64,000 nucleotides of DNA. Source: Massospora cicadina. Lineage: Eukaryota > Entomophthoromycota > Entomophthoromycetes > Entomophthorales > Entomophthoraceae. The DNA is taken from contig JAKSZP010007897.1 of the NCBI GenBank assembly GCA_022478985.1, positions 248,001-312,000 on the forward strand, written 5' to 3'. The position numbers and the translations under genes were made by a program. Below are positions 46,001-58,949 of the stretch, one piece after another (within the stretch, counting starts at the first letter, position 1; every line of letters starts with the position of its first letter). Below the pieces are notes generated by a model. The model did no database searches. It had not been told where the DNA came from and saw only the letters and a program-made list of their open reading frames with translations.

Positions 46001-48502
46001 TCAAATAGAGTTTCCAATTGGTGGTTGGTTTTAGGTTAATTCAATAGGTCCAATTTGTTTTGGGCAACTGGTTAGTAGTTTTTGGCTAATTTTATAGGTT
46101 TTATTACTCCTACACTTATTGATGGCCATCTACCAATATATAAAGTGATATAAATAATATTATATGTTAATGGTTAAAAGTCTAAATAAACAGTATTACA
46201 TGATTTAAATAACTCACAAAAAATTCTGGCTAAAATGGGCTACTATCATGATAAAAACTAAAGATAGTTTTATATAAAATACCTGCCTTTCAATGACTTA
46301 ATGTACTTTGACATCTTAGCCTCATGCTGTAAAAGGATGGGTTATGAATTAAAAACCCAAATTGTGACATCTCCTCTAGATGATGGGGATCAAGCTAAAA
46401 AATGGGGCCAGCCAAACAAAACCCCAGGGTGGATTGGTGAAACCTTTAAAAAAATCAATAAGGTATAATCATGTGAAAACAGGCTGGATAATAAAGACCT
46501 AAAATCCCAAGCCGCTTTAATCCCAGGATTAGAAAATTGACCTTAACTATCAACTACCTCATTGATCTAGAAGCCAAACCACCAAATTAATTCCAAAAAG
46601 AATGCTTTTACTAATTAACAACTTGACCTGAACCAACTCTAGTCTGGGATGCTGGCCAACGTTTTTATCAAAACAAAAACACCTGATCAGACTAATTGGA
46701 AGGATGAGATGATTTTTCAGTATGCCCAGTTGTTTTACTCCTTCATTAATTTTTAAACCTTAGCTTAATTTGTAGAAGATCCTCAAACCTTGACCTATTG
46801 GGGCCTGTAACATGAAATTAAGGTTTTCTAACAAAAACAGCGTATCCATATGTTAAGTTTAAATTACAACATCTTAAACCTTACTTATAGTGGTCAAATA
46901 AATTACAAAATCAAACCACTCGTAATGAATTGTGAAGCTAACTAAAATGATGGTTCAGCCACTTTGATTTCAAAATGTGGATTTAACCAATTTTATAGAC
47001 TACAGTTTAATTTTGTAACAAACTATACAATTTTGACCTTGGACTAACCCAACTAAGAAACTAGCCTCAAACCTGTTAAGCTATATTATCGTTGAAGCCA
47101 ACCAGGTTGAGGCTGTTGAATATCAGGTCAAGTTGGAGGTTGCTCAGAGTACTGTCATAAATCAAGTTTACGGCCAATTTCTCCAGCCTTTTACACCCCT
47201 ATGCCTAGATCTATAAAAAGACATTGTCAGAATTCCAGACCAATCTGAAAGTTCAAACCTCCCTAATGGCTGGATTTAAGCCTAAATTAAGTATTTTATT
47301 AATAGTATAATTGGTTTATCATCCCAAAATAAGGTATTGAACTATTATAATGCCGCAGAAACCCCAAATAGAAAATAAGGTATATTTCTTGTTTCAGATG
47401 TGCTTGGGTTTTTCCCCAAGATACTGGCACTCAATTCCTCTGTTTATTGTTCAGATTAAATAATTAGGTTACTTTTTGTTTGCTTAGTAATACTATACTC
47501 ATCGTTTAGAAGTCTTCCCCTTAATTATATATATATGATACTTAAATAAATTAAATTACTCACGCCTGGGTCTTTAAAAGACTTACCCTCATTCAAGGAT
47601 GGTAGAAAAAAATCTACCCATCCTCACATGTGCATCACTTCTGCTTTCTTTTGCCATAATTTTTTCTGTTCTAGTGTTCTAAGGCGCATTAAGTTGCACA
47701 AGAGTACCAGTTAAAGTTGTGTTTTGTCTCCAGCTGTTGTAATTGGTCTGATTCTTGACTACAACTGCACAGGTTGACTACTTTTTTATAATAAAATAAG
47801 GGAACTTAATGGAGACAGTAGACCTAAAATCAGAAGAAAATTATTTTGTTAAAGGTTTTTATGAAGCTGCTTCTAACCAGCTAGGTGTAAGGAAAGATCC
47901 CCTAATTTTCCATTACATCATAATAAACTACACATTAGAGTACCTAGCAGCGCATAATTATTCTGGAAATCGGTAGACATCATAGGCTAGGATTTTTTTG
48001 GGAAAAATCCCTTGACAAATATTTTATGCCAGTGGGGCAAAGGAGAAAATATAATGAAAAATAGGGAGCCAATTTATGATGACAGAAAGACCCATAAATT
48101 AATAAACAGTGATTTAGGGATATTGCTGGTGTAGGGTAAGGTTCAATCCTCAGTAACTACTCTTGTCATGGCCCAGAGTAAATCAATAGTATAATAATCC
48201 TATCAAATAAAAGCTACATATAAAAAAGTGGGCGCGTGGGGAAATTATGCATAACTTAATTTGATTGATGGACAGTGGCATTGAGATTATTTATCATAAA
48301 CTAACTTTACAGAATAGTATTAGCGTCAAAGCTTAAGAAATCAAAACCTTAGTCTAAAATACAAGTTCTAAATAAAATAAAGTATTTAATGGTTGGTCAG
48401 ACCAAATTGCAACACCAAAAATAAGAGAAAACAAAGAGACTTGTGCACAAGCATTCATCAGTTATTATTATATATTTCTCTTCCATTGGAGGTTAGTATA
48501 TT

Positions 48503-49080
48503 TGTCACGATGCTAATATGACTGTATGATAAGCACTAAGTCATTACGGAGGAATGGGTAGAATATGCCAATCATGATATGAGCTAAACTTATTTGAGCG
48601 CCATAGGATGAGGCGATATTGGGTTGAAAGGATTTTGGATTACCTTCAGATCAGGCAATAAGGTAATGTCATCAAACGACAAATAATTGGACGTTGATAT
48701 ATGACAAATAATGAGTGGATCACCTTGAACTAAGGTGATAGATAATTGAATACCATACTCTGCAGGAACCAATGAGATATGACAGAACTGAATTACTAAG
48801 CCAAGGAAATGTTATCATTTGAAGTCAATGAGATATAAGTGAGATGGGACAATTGAAGAAGAAGGTTGTTAGTTTAGAGGGAGCGGAACAACAAGAATCA
48901 ACTATATATATCAAATTAAATAAAAGAGTGTCTCTGGGGCAATTGCTCCACATTTATTAAAAGTTCATTGCATTGTTTTGAGGCGACGATCATCATATTG
49001 TCAGTCCTATTGATCAGTGGGCTTAACCCTGTGCAAAACCCCTTTGACGTATCTCCAGGATATGGCTGAATTTTATAACA
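48503..49080 (+). repeat. Gyp5 5' LTR
   Basis: 578 bp, starting TGTCACGATGCTAATATGAC and ending TTTATAACA. Pairs with 53992-54565. Confidence 0.92.
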
Positions 49081-49099
49081 TTGGTGCTCACTACAGGGG
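49081..49099 (+). promoter_or_regulatory. Gyp5 primer-binding site
   Basis: TTGGTGCTCACTACAGGGG immediately follows the 5' LTR. Confidence 0.88.
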
Positions 49100-49442
49100 T
49101 CCCATTGGTAAATCACAAATAAGTTAACATTCTTCAGTCTCTGGCCATGTCACATATGGCTTGCTTTGACAGGGTATCTGCGTGACACACCGCCCCAATA
49201 GAATATGTGGAACTCAAGCTTGCCTTGGATGCTGTGTACAAATGACAGGAGGAGCTTCTGCAGGAGGTTTGTATTGATAATCTGCCTCCATTTTGATTGT
49301 GATGGAAACATCCATGAATTTCTTAAGCGATTTGATTTTACAGTAAGAGGATATTCAGATTGGCTTAAAGTAGAATTTTCAATATACACTTTGATGTTGG
49401 AAGCACCGCCCATGTTACTTGCTATCTTCCAAACAGTTCTGT

Positions 49443-50099
49443 TACCTATCAAGAAGTGAAAGAAACTGTGTTTCAGTTGTTCAGAGGAGCCGCAAAGATG
49501 GCGCAGCAGAAGGAAGAGTTCTTGACCATTAGGTTTCAGCGTAATGAGACCCTCACCACGTTTGCTGATCACTTTATGGTGGAAGCTCATGTTTTATTTG
49601 GGTCAGCTGTTCTAGCTTAAGCCAATGTGTTCATTACAATGACCTTCACGGTGAAGACATTTCAGGAGCTTTACAATGTCATGGATCCATATTTAGAGGT
49701 CGAATTACCCTTGCTTAAACTCATTTAAATTTTGCGCCATCTATCCGTTACCTTTCCTCCGCCCAATACAGAGTGGAACCCTACTGCATCTGCCGACAGA
49801 CTTTCTTATTTGGGAAAATTATTCTGACCTGGTCTGATTCCTCCTGGTAACCCCTGGCCATAATATTACTATGCACCTCGGCCTCAACCGAGTTACCTCC
49901 AGAAGTTCAACTCCTGGGAGTGGCTTGTTTACCCTGAGTGACCCCAGTCCAACTTTAATTGTGGCCCATCTTACAACAATCAAGGACGCAGGTCATATTT
50001 GGTCAATATTTTTGAATGCAGTCACCCTGGGCACCTGAAACATGATTGCCCCAATTTTTGGGTCCATAATGTACAGCAGGAACAGTATTATCAGAGATA
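49443..50099 (+). pseudogene. Gyp5 gag
   Basis: Reads MAQQKEEFLTIRFQRNETLT near 49500, then ADHFMVEAHVLFGSAVLA, the Gyp3-type gag core. A knuckle-like FECSHPGHLKHDC near 50010-50050 lacks its first Cys. Stops occur every 20-60 codons. The N-terminal start is not defined. Confidence 0.72.
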
Positions 50100-50539
50100 A
50101 GTCATAGTGGAGTAGAGATGAGACTCTCTACTTCTGCTATTCCAAACCCAAAGGTCTTACCTGAACCTGTTGAAGCATATACAGTGGAAGTCCCCCAGTA
50201 CAATGATGCATTCCTATATCAGCAGCCAATTGGAGGGGTGAATATTGTAAAGCAAGCGTAAACCAAAGCTGCGGCGGAAGAAGGATCTCAGATGCAGCTC
50301 ATGCCATACGTGTGAAAATGTTTGACCAAGTTTCCACTGACAAGTTGGACCCATCAGAAGATTAACCTTCCCTGCAAGGTGTAAACGTAGCTCTTCAACA
50401 CTATCATCAAAAAATACCCCAAAGTTGGGGAGGGGATTTGCAAGTTTTCTAGGGAACAGAGATTCTTTAACTTTTTCATGCGTTAACCAGTCAAGTACAT
50501 CATATTCAGAATTTACGTACTGTGACTTTGTTGTAGCAA

Positions 50540-50955
50540 AAACCTGAGTCCACACTATAATAGATATGGGTGCTCCAGTTTATATAGTTTCTGCTAAGTT
50601 GGTGGCTAAGTTGTCATTATAGCCTGATGTGGAACACCAGATGGTATATGGGACCGCTGGAGCAGATAGCACAGTCTCTGAATGAGCATACAATGCGCTT
50701 CTGTTGCCAATCAGGTCAATTGTCATTGTAGCCCCAACGATAGTGTTGCCAAATGACAATTATGACATGTTAAGTAAAACTGCTTTTATGTGACACTATG
50801 GGGCTGTCATTTATATGACAGAGGATACGTTCAAAATTTTGGGACAACGGATACCAATTTACTTCATCTCCAGTGGAGTGCCGACAGACTTGTGCACATG
50901 GAGAATATCAACCTTGCCTATAGTAATGGGGTAATTCCTGTGTTCTATCATTAAT
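50540..50955 (+). pseudogene. Gyp5 aspartic protease
   Basis: TIIDMGAPVYIVSAKLVAKL at about 50555-50615 is the active-site block. Asp is kept, and Thr is changed to Met (ATG, consistent with ACG to ATG at a CpG). ILGQRIPIYFISSGVP near 50840-50890 matches Gyp3. Several stops. Confidence 0.75.
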
Positions 50956-51419
50956 TAAAAAAGAGGACCCAGCTTCTTAACCAGAAGATATATGAATATC
51001 ATAGGCTGCCTCTCCGAGCCTCTGGACCTATAATTATCCCCTCTGGTCATCAAGTAATAGTGAACACCAAAATGGATGTAGTAGTACCACACAGACTCTA
51101 TGGGGAGGTTATTGGGCCTTATCAGCAATTGCAGCTTGAGCCACATGTGGCTCCAGGTGACGTACTCCTGGAACACAGGGAGATTAATGTTTTACTTGTG
51201 AACCTACAAATGGTACCATTGCAAATCTGCTGACATCAAATAGTGGCATATTTACACTTGACCCCTGTTGAGTAGGTCCTTCAGGTTTATGAATTTGGGT
51301 CACTGGAAAAATTTGGTCTACCTATTGAACTACAGTCTACCGTGATGACTGTGGTACTGTGCAATGATATAATAGGATTATTGGAAACACTGAAGGATCG
51401 ATTAATATCTCTTTTCAAA

Positions 51420-52790
51420 AAATATAAAGAGATTTTTTCTGTTGATGACCATTATTTAGGATGTGCATGGGGGGTGGTCCGTCAGTTGGACACTGGGGAT
51501 CATCCTCCTATCGAGTCATGACTGGTCTGCTGATAAAAGGCAGCTGAGGAAGTAGTGACGTTTAGATTGAAAAGCTACTGGAGCAAGGGATGCTCTAACC
51601 TTTGAAGAGTCTGTGGGCATCTCCCGTCATGGTTGTAAATAAAGAAGGAAGGTACCAACTGGGTGATAATAGACTACCAGAAGCTCAAAAGTATCACCAA
51701 AAAGACTCATATACCCTGCCATGGATTGACAATGTGCTAGATTGATTAGGTGGAGCCCGTTACTTCTCTGAAATGAATTTGATATCAGGTTAATGGAAAA
51801 TTAATTTGTTAATGGCAGAACAGGAGAAATGTTCCATTATCACATCTAAAGGGCTTTTTCAACCAACCCATATGCCACAAGTGTTGTGTAATGCCCCAGC
51901 TATGTTACAACGGGCCATAGATACCATTCTCAGCGACATGAAGCTGTCATGCATCCTCAGTTACCTTGAAAATATCAATGTCTTTTCAAAAACATTCTCT
52001 GAGCATCTTACTCATCTAAAGGAGTCCTCCACTGGCTTGCACAGCCAAACAAAGATCAAGCCTCGAAAATGTCACTTCTGCAAAGAGCAGCTAGAGTACC
52101 TAGGGTTTTTATTAGATTTAACCAGTCTAAAACCTCAACCATCTAAAGTGGAGGCTATCCAAAAGATGACAACGCCAAGCAGAATATGTGATGTACAGGT
52201 ATTTTTGGGGACGGTCAGCTATTACTACCACTATATACCCAAATTTGGTTGTATTGGAGGTCTGTTTTTGAGCTATCAAAAAAAGATGATACATTTGAAT
52301 GGATGAAACTCCAACAATGCTTTTTCAATACAATATGAATGACGTTAATCAGTGCGCTAGTGCTACAATACCCAAACTTCAACAAAGAATTTATCATTCA
52401 AACGGATGCCTCCCTTTCCGCCATTAGGCGGTCCTATCCCAAAAAGATTAGGATGAGGAGCACCCCATTGCATACTGCAGTCGGAACCTGAACTGCCATG
52501 AGCATAATTATATCATGACCAAGATGAAGCTTAGCAGTGATTTACGTATATAAGCAATTTGGAGTTTACTTACATGATAAGTGCAAAGTTTTAATGGATC
52601 ACGCTTCTTTACGCTGGTTCTTAACCTAAAGCAGCCTGAAGGGCGTCTAGTCCGATGAACCCTCAAACTGCAGGATTTTGACTTCAAGACCATTCACCAA
52701 CTTAGAGAAAAGCACCAGAACGCCAATTGCTTATCAAGGCTACCAACCATTGTAATTACAGTGGATCTGAGCAACATCATGTACAGTAAG
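51420..52790 (+). pseudogene. Gyp5 reverse transcriptase and RNase H
   Basis: The open frame 51806-52306 includes EKCSIITSKGLFQPTHMPQV, then YLENINVFSKTF at the YxDD position (both Asp lost), and IKPRKCHFCKEQLEYLGFLL. RNase H follows with EFIIQTDASLSAI near 52385-52425 (Asp kept) and HQNANCLSRLP-like sequence near 52720 in an eroded frame. Confidence 0.82.
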
Positions 52791-52943
52791 ATGCTCAGAG
52801 GAAGTACAATGATGAGCCGCCGCAAGTTATTAAGGAGTTGAATGAAATGCAACAATACCTTTCAACGGAATGGTGAGTTGTAAAAGCTGATCAGCAATTT
52901 GACAGTGAACTTCCCACAACCCTCAGAATAGCCTAACATTATC

Positions 52944-53960
52944 ATGAGCATGCATAGGACAGTCGGACATGATAGCATGTGCAAGACATTGGGAATGTTC
53001 CGCCCTCGTTATTATTGGGAAAGCATGAACTTTGACGTGCTGGAGACAATATTCTACTGCCACCAGTGCCAAGTGGAAAGGTCATTCCACCAGAAGACTT
53101 CATACATGCTAGTGAAACCAAATTTTTCTTGGTATATAGTTTTCCTTGATGCCGTTGGCCCTCTTCCAGTGGGAGCTAACTGGTCCAAATACATTATGGT
53201 GGCAATTGACCACTTAACCAGGTGGGTTGAGGCACAGGCGATATGGGATTTGGGGGCGGTCACAGTGGCCAAGTTCATAATGGAATGTATTATTCATCGA
53301 CATGGATGCCCTCAGTTCCTCTTTACCAATAATGGAACTAACTTCACTTCCCACATCCTCCCAAAGCTAAATGAGTTGATTGCCATCCATGGGGCTTTGA
53401 CAACCTCATATTCCCTGTGTCCAACAGAATGATCAAGCGGGTCAATAGGACTTTAGTGAACATACTCCATAAATTAGTAGCGGATTGACTCTCAGATTGA
53501 GGGTTCCTTCTTTCCACCGCTGTCTTTGACTATGATATTAGCTATCATTCTGCTATGGGGAAGAACCCATTTCAATTACTGTATGGCTAACACCCTGCTC
53601 TTTTGGTGCTGCTATATGCCTGTGTAGAAGATACCAGCGGAATGAATCCACAACGTTACCTGATGACCCTAGCTGACACTAATCAAATTGCAAACTGAAG
53701 TGTACTCATCAAGCTTCGCCAAGAAGATAAAGAATCAGGATGCCAATTAAGTACAGCGTAGTGGGTTAGCTCAGTCCAAAGATGGGAACATGGTATTCCA
53801 TGACCAACATGGTTTCAGTGAAAGCACAAGTTGGCCAACATCTGGATTGGCCCATTTGAGATTTGAAAAGACGGGCTTCAACGCCTACACCATAAAGGAC
53901 CCCTGAGGGGTCAGATCTTCAATCAAGTGCACGAAAAGTTCCTTTGGGCATATAAACAAT
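52944..53960 (+). pseudogene. Gyp5 integrase
   Basis: The frame 52944-53432 is open for 162 codons. It has HRTVGHDSMCKTLGMFRPRY and CHQCQVERSF (HHCC finger), VAIDHLTRWVEA (first Asp), and [15 protein letters not shown], where the second Asp is Asn in a codon preceded by C. The remainder to about 53960 has stops but keeps the C-terminal order. The LTR polypurine tract follows within 25 bases. Confidence 0.85.
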
Positions 53961-53980
53961 AGGAGATATATTGTCCAGTC

Positions 53981-53991
53981 AAGGGGGATAA
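53981..53991 (+). promoter_or_regulatory. Gyp5 polypurine tract
   Basis: AAGGGGGATAA directly precedes the 3' LTR start TGTTGC. Confidence 0.87.
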
Positions 53992-54565
53992 TGTTGCAAT
54001 TCTGATATGACTGACAATAAGCACTAAGTCATTATGGCGGAATAGGTAGAATCTGCTAATCATGATATAAGCTACGATTATTGGAGCGCCTTAGGATGAG
54101 GCGATATTGGGTTGAAAGGACAATTCAGGATCACTTCTGAATCAGGTGATAAGGTAATATCAACGAACAATGAATAATGGGATATAAATGTACAATGAAT
54201 AATGAGTGGATCCGCTTAAACTAAGGTGATAGAGAATTGAATACCATACTCTGACGGAACTAATGAGATATGGTGGAACTGAATTACTATGCCGAGGAAA
54301 TGGTATCATTTAGAGGCACTGAGATATAAGTGAGATGAGAAGATTGAAGAAGGAGGTTATTAGAAAAATAGAGCGAGCAGAACATCAAGAATCCGCTATA
54401 TATATTAATTTTTTTAAAGAGTGACTTTGGAACAATTGTTCCACATTTATTAAGAGTTCATTACGTTGTTTTGAGGATGACAATCATCATATCGTTGGTC
54501 CTATTGCTCAGTAGGCTTAACCCTATGCAAAGCCCCTCAGCATATCTATGAGATACCGCCAAACA
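53992..54565 (+). repeat. Gyp5 3' LTR
   Basis: 574 bp, partner of 48503-49080; ends CCAAACA before the ATATT duplication. Confidence 0.92.
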
Positions 54566-54570
54566 ATATT

Positions 54571-54848
54571 ATAAGCTTAAAAAAACAAGTGAAATACCAT
54601 CTACAAGAAAAGATCTCCAATTTCAGGTAATTGTCTTTAATTCATTTGACTAGGACAATGAAGAAAGGACTTCAGTGACACAATGAAAAAGGTAGTTATA
54701 GAAAAAGTGGCAGAAATTTCTAGACAAAAAGTCATAATAAAATATTAAGCAAAGCATGCAAAATTAGATTTACATAGCTGATACAAAGCATAACAAAGAG
54801 TTGTTGAAATATCAATTCAGAGTGCAGCTTGATTGGAACATCAATGAA
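54571..54848. other. Short AT-rich spacer between Gyp5 and Gyp6
   Basis: 278 bp with no recognisable feature. Confidence 0.5.
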
Positions 54849-55605
54849 TGTCAGATTTCCCAATATTAGACATGATGGGAAAATATTGACCATTTAAATC
54901 CCATAGCCTAATCTATGACTAGACCCAAAAAAGGAGTTAAAGAAGCTACCTTGATATATTAACCAGAGAAATTTTAGTTGGTATGACTTTAATCGACCCT
55001 GGGAAAAAACTGTTACATCAACTAAAGTCCAAATTACCCCAAGATGCAGTACAGCCTAATTAGAATGAAGGATCACAGTAGGTCAGGTGATAACTACTCA
55101 AGGTGGCACTTGAGGCTGCAAATTTAAACAAACTAAAAAAGGGCAAGACTCAAGGAGCTATCAAAAGATCAACACATGTGCCCCCTTGTTTCATCTGACT
55201 TAAATTCAAATCACAATTTTGCACAAGTAAAACTATTATACAAAGCCATATTACCATCCAGAATGCATCACCTGATCAAGAGCCTCCTTTCTAGATTTCC
55301 CCCTCCTACTAATTTTGTTAAACCCTTTACTTTTGGGGTTTAAATTGTTATATGTTATATATAAAACTCCATATTTTATACTATAAGAAAGTTACATTGC
55401 TCTTATATCTCATTTTTGTACTTAATTTCAATAAGTCCATTTGCCATACTTACCATATGATGGATTCTATAGCTGATGGGACATAAGCGGTGACTTGGCT
55501 TTTATTAAATAAAAAATATGCCTATCATATGACTTAGTCAGCCTTAAGTATTGACTGTCAAGCTTCTTGAGCATAGCATTATCAATCTTAAATAGAAAGC
55601 CAACA
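54849..55605 (+). repeat. Gyp6 5' LTR
   Basis: 757 bp, beginning TGTCAGATTTCCCAATATTAG and ending AAGCCAACA. Shares ACATGATGGGA, GATGGGAC.TAAGCGGTGACT and other blocks with 62458-63218. Confidence 0.85.
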
Positions 55606-55608
55606 GGA

Positions 55609-55627
55609 TGGTGGTCACTACAGGGGG
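55609..55627 (+). promoter_or_regulatory. Gyp6 primer-binding site
   Basis: TGGTGGTCACTACAGGGGG, three bases after the LTR; one mismatch to the Gyp3 to Gyp5 sequence. Confidence 0.8.
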
Positions 55628-55670
55628 CTCTGCTGATGCTTAATGATACCTGCAACTAATTGACTATACC

Positions 55671-57690
55671 ATGGAAGGTAACCCAATTGGTAGTGTCACC
55701 CGCTGGGTGCACAAAAGAATTGGTGAGGAAGATGATAAAATGGAAAGTCCACCCATCGTCACATTTAAAGAAATTCAAGATAATCCTATGGAGATTCCAA
55801 AATCTTGTCACTTTTATTGGATCTCTAACAAAGGAGTTAAAGCATTACTTTGTGAAATCATTAACCCAAAAAAAGAGGGAAGCGTAAAAGGGATCCTCTG
55901 TGAAAACTCCCATGAAAATTTATAAATCCAGTTCTCTCACAGATTTTTATGGAACAAGTGTGAATCTATCTCACTATATCGTGCGGTTCACACACCCTGC
56001 GCTCTATATTATCATGCATTTACTAGGAGACCATAACGAGGAAGTCTACCATCATATCAATACCCAAGGGGCCCTACAGATGGCCTATGAGCAGATATAT
56101 AATTTAGCGTCACAAATTATATGGGACATCCACCGTTTGATTAAAGCAAACATTTCTAAATTATTAAGCTCCATAATCAAATGCCCCCATTTGATTATGG
56201 TGCTATCAAGTAAGTGGAGGAAGTTGTGAAGATTATTCAAAAAGACATCACAGTAAAGCAAAAAAACCAAGTAATTACTTGACGCCTTTGCTGAAGAGCT
56301 CTGTTGATAGGATAATGAAGCTCATGGTGAAATGGTAGCTCAAGCTTCTATGAGCCATCATCGGAACAAGAACAGATCTCCACCGTTACAGCCCATCTAG
56401 AGTAAGCCATATGTCAAATTGATGGCTGGAGGCCCATCAATCCTCTGAAACTTCATATGTGTCACAAAGTATTATTTCCCAAGGAGCACAGGTTGAACAG
56501 GGGCTATCAAACTGTGCAACTCAGGAAATTAATATTTCCATTACTATGCGACTCAACAAACTGGAGAGTATTGAGAGGCCTATCCCCAAGTCAGAAGGAC
56601 ATTAACCAAGTCTATCGTCACCTCAAAGAAGCTGATAAATGTTGGAATACTCTTACAGAAGAGTTAAAAGCTAATACTGACAAGCCTCCTTAGAGCACCA
56701 AATGCAAGGAGATGAATGAGGGCTTGAATTGCGAGATGAAGTTTTTGGAGGATGAGAACAAGCTATAGCAAACATTTAACTCATCAGCTCGCCAACAAAT
56801 TCACAATATGAACATTCACGTTAAGAACTTGAATAATGCTAAAGTCAACTTGAAAGAAGAGTCAATATTCTGTAGGTTACACCAGGACATAACCAGGAGG
56901 AAATGGAGCAACATCTTAACCCTCTACAGGACCAAATACATTGACTGTAACATCAAGCTGAAAAGAGCGCCATATGAAATGAAAAACTGAAACTGAAGCT
57001 CCTTAAGTACACGTTATTACTGAATTGGAGGCCACCTTTTTCTAGCCTACGGTCAAGGACAAGTTTACACCTGGCGAAGGTAGTATCATATCTTTCTTCT
57101 ATATCTATGAAGCCACCATGAAAGGTGTGACTGATCATCAAAAGGTTAAGCATATTTTATCTTAGTTAATCTGTATGGTTCAAGAGGTTATGGTACCTCA
57201 TATGGATGACTTGCATACCTGGACAAAAGTAAAGTAAGCGCTCATCAAGTAATTCAGCTCAAAGAAGAGCTAGAGTATAAAGAAACAGGCCTTTATGAGA
57301 ATCGCACAACGCCAAAATGAAAGTCTCGCCATAATTGCTGAATGCTTTATATAGAAATGAAAACGCTGTTTAACCTCAAAGGTGTTGATCAAGAAAATGC
57401 TATAGCCGCTGTCGTTGCTGGTTTACATAGTAGCCCTGACCTAACCATGCACGACACATCTGTTAAATGAAGCTTCAATTAAGTCTCAGACATTAAAGAA
57501 GCTCTTCTAGATGTAGGTGGCATACACAAGACAGAGACTTCACGGAAAGCCTCCACAAAGCCCAGAGTACTTACCGTGGAAGAAGCGAAGCCTAAGGTGG
57601 AGGAAAAGCAAAGATTCAACTACTACAAGAAAAATAACCATACTGAGGATATGTGTTTCAAGAAGGATCCTGCCCTAGACTAGAAGAGAA
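55671..57690 (+). pseudogene. Gyp6 gag
   Basis: A possible start at 55671 reads MEGNPIGSVTRWVHKRIGEE. Later blocks include the helical segment 56457-56693 and a Lys-rich region ending near 57690. At the knuckle position (about 57615-57655) the sequence reads FNYYKKNNHTEDMC: spacing of His and the last Cys is right, but the first two Cys are Phe and Tyr. Many stops. Confidence 0.6.
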
Positions 57691-57819
57691 AAAGAAGGTC
57701 AGCTTAGGGTCAGGTACCTCTAAAGCAACCAACCCAAAGTACCTGAAAATGAATCATTGCCAATAACTCACCTCGCTTGCATTTCAAATGAAACTGTTGA
57801 TGGTTCAGAAGGGGGTCAC

Positions 57820-58370
57820 GAGGGCACAGGCTATTATATTTTTGGTTCACCCGCTGAGCTTGCTGTTCTGGACCATTTGAATGCCAAAAATATTGATGAT
57901 GCTCAGGTTCCTGAAGGCACCTACCTCATTTAGGATATAGGGTGCCCTCACATAAATGATACAGCCAGTGATGCTGATCAGTACTTTTCCCTGTTGATCT
58001 GACCCATCTAGAGCATCCACAGTCCGCTGGAGATCAAGAAGAAGTATCCTGAGACTGCCTGAAAGCTCAATGCAATGTTCATCCTCAAGGAGGAGTTAGT
58101 ACTTTTACTAAAGTTTGGAGGAACCATTACCAAAGTGGAATTGTCAATTCATAAGGTCCAAGATATGGCTATCAAAGTATGGGTAACTTACTAATGTTGT
58201 CTCATTCTGACGAATCAAGAAGATTAAGCTTACCCCAGAGCTTGAATACACTCAAGAGTATAGTACCTCCAGTCTTAATAATACCAAGGCAAAAGGTGCA
58301 TACTCATCTCTGCCAGTTCAAGTTGGCAAATCAGTATCTAGAGCTCCTATGTTGCCCTTGACAACAATTA
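57820..58370 (+). pseudogene. Gyp6 aspartic protease
   Basis: DIGCPHINDTASDADQY near 57937-57985 takes the place of the DTGAPHIN-type motif, with Asp kept. Downstream hydrophobic strands are broken by stops. The call rests on this motif and position before RT. Confidence 0.55.
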
Positions 58371-58949
58371 ATAGGATTTTTTATCAAGACGCAATTTATG
58401 ATCTAATATTAAGTAGTTATCAATCTGAAAGAAGGATACTATTACTCCTCAACTATAAAGTCCACCTTGATTTGGATAATTAAGTTTCAGCAAGAGGGAC
58501 TATTCTTGTCTAGGTGAAAACCTTGTTTATGAATTACCTTTGCAATATATACCTCTAAAAGAAACACAGAAAAGCACCCAACTCAGTAGACTGAGCAGAG
58601 GGAATACCATTTTATGCCACCAAGGGGGTAAAAATTAAAACTGGGATAAAAAGGAGTGGCTTCCACCAACATAACCCTGCATGTACCCCGAACTGCTTGC
58701 TACACATTACTAGTGTCAACAGAGTAATTAGGTTTGAAACAAGAGTTTTGGCTGGAGTCCCAATCCAGCCTACAGAGGCCTATTAAACTACAACTTGTGA
58801 ACTTAACCAACCAAGATATTCTAGTCAAGAAACATCAAGAGATTGGGAAAGGCAATTACTCCCTATTGATTAAATCAATAAGGTACATTTTAATGGTGTA
58901 ACCTTATTTTTGGCCTACCCACCAATAATTTAATATGCACCATTCCTCA

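Larger units (their letters stand above)
44899..48502. other. Gene-free AT-rich region of 3.6 kb
   Basis: No open frame of useful length exists on either strand. It contains a diverged direct duplication (45235-45560 and 45665-46000). A small hairpin, GGATGGTAGA against TCTACCCATCC, lies near 47600-47630. A B-box-like GGTTCAATCC near 48150 has no clear partner. The rest shows nothing I can name. Confidence 0.5.
48503..54565 (+). mobile_element. Gyp5: Ty3/gypsy element, plus strand
   Basis: 6,063 bp with LTRs 48503-49080 and 53992-54565 and a perfect 5-bp duplication, ATATT (48498-48502 and 54566-54570). Gag, protease, RT, RNase H and integrase follow in canonical order, with a primer-binding site and polypurine tract. 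Protein landmarks are closest to Gyp3 (MAQ.K in gag, the protease AYNALLLP and ILGQRIPIYF segments). Many stops show it is old. It has no accessory region between integrase and the 3' LTR. Confidence 0.93.

Noticed and set aside
48110..48200. tRNA or SINE suggested by GGTTCAATCC near 48150
   Set aside because: Only the B box is present; no A box or target duplication could be found.
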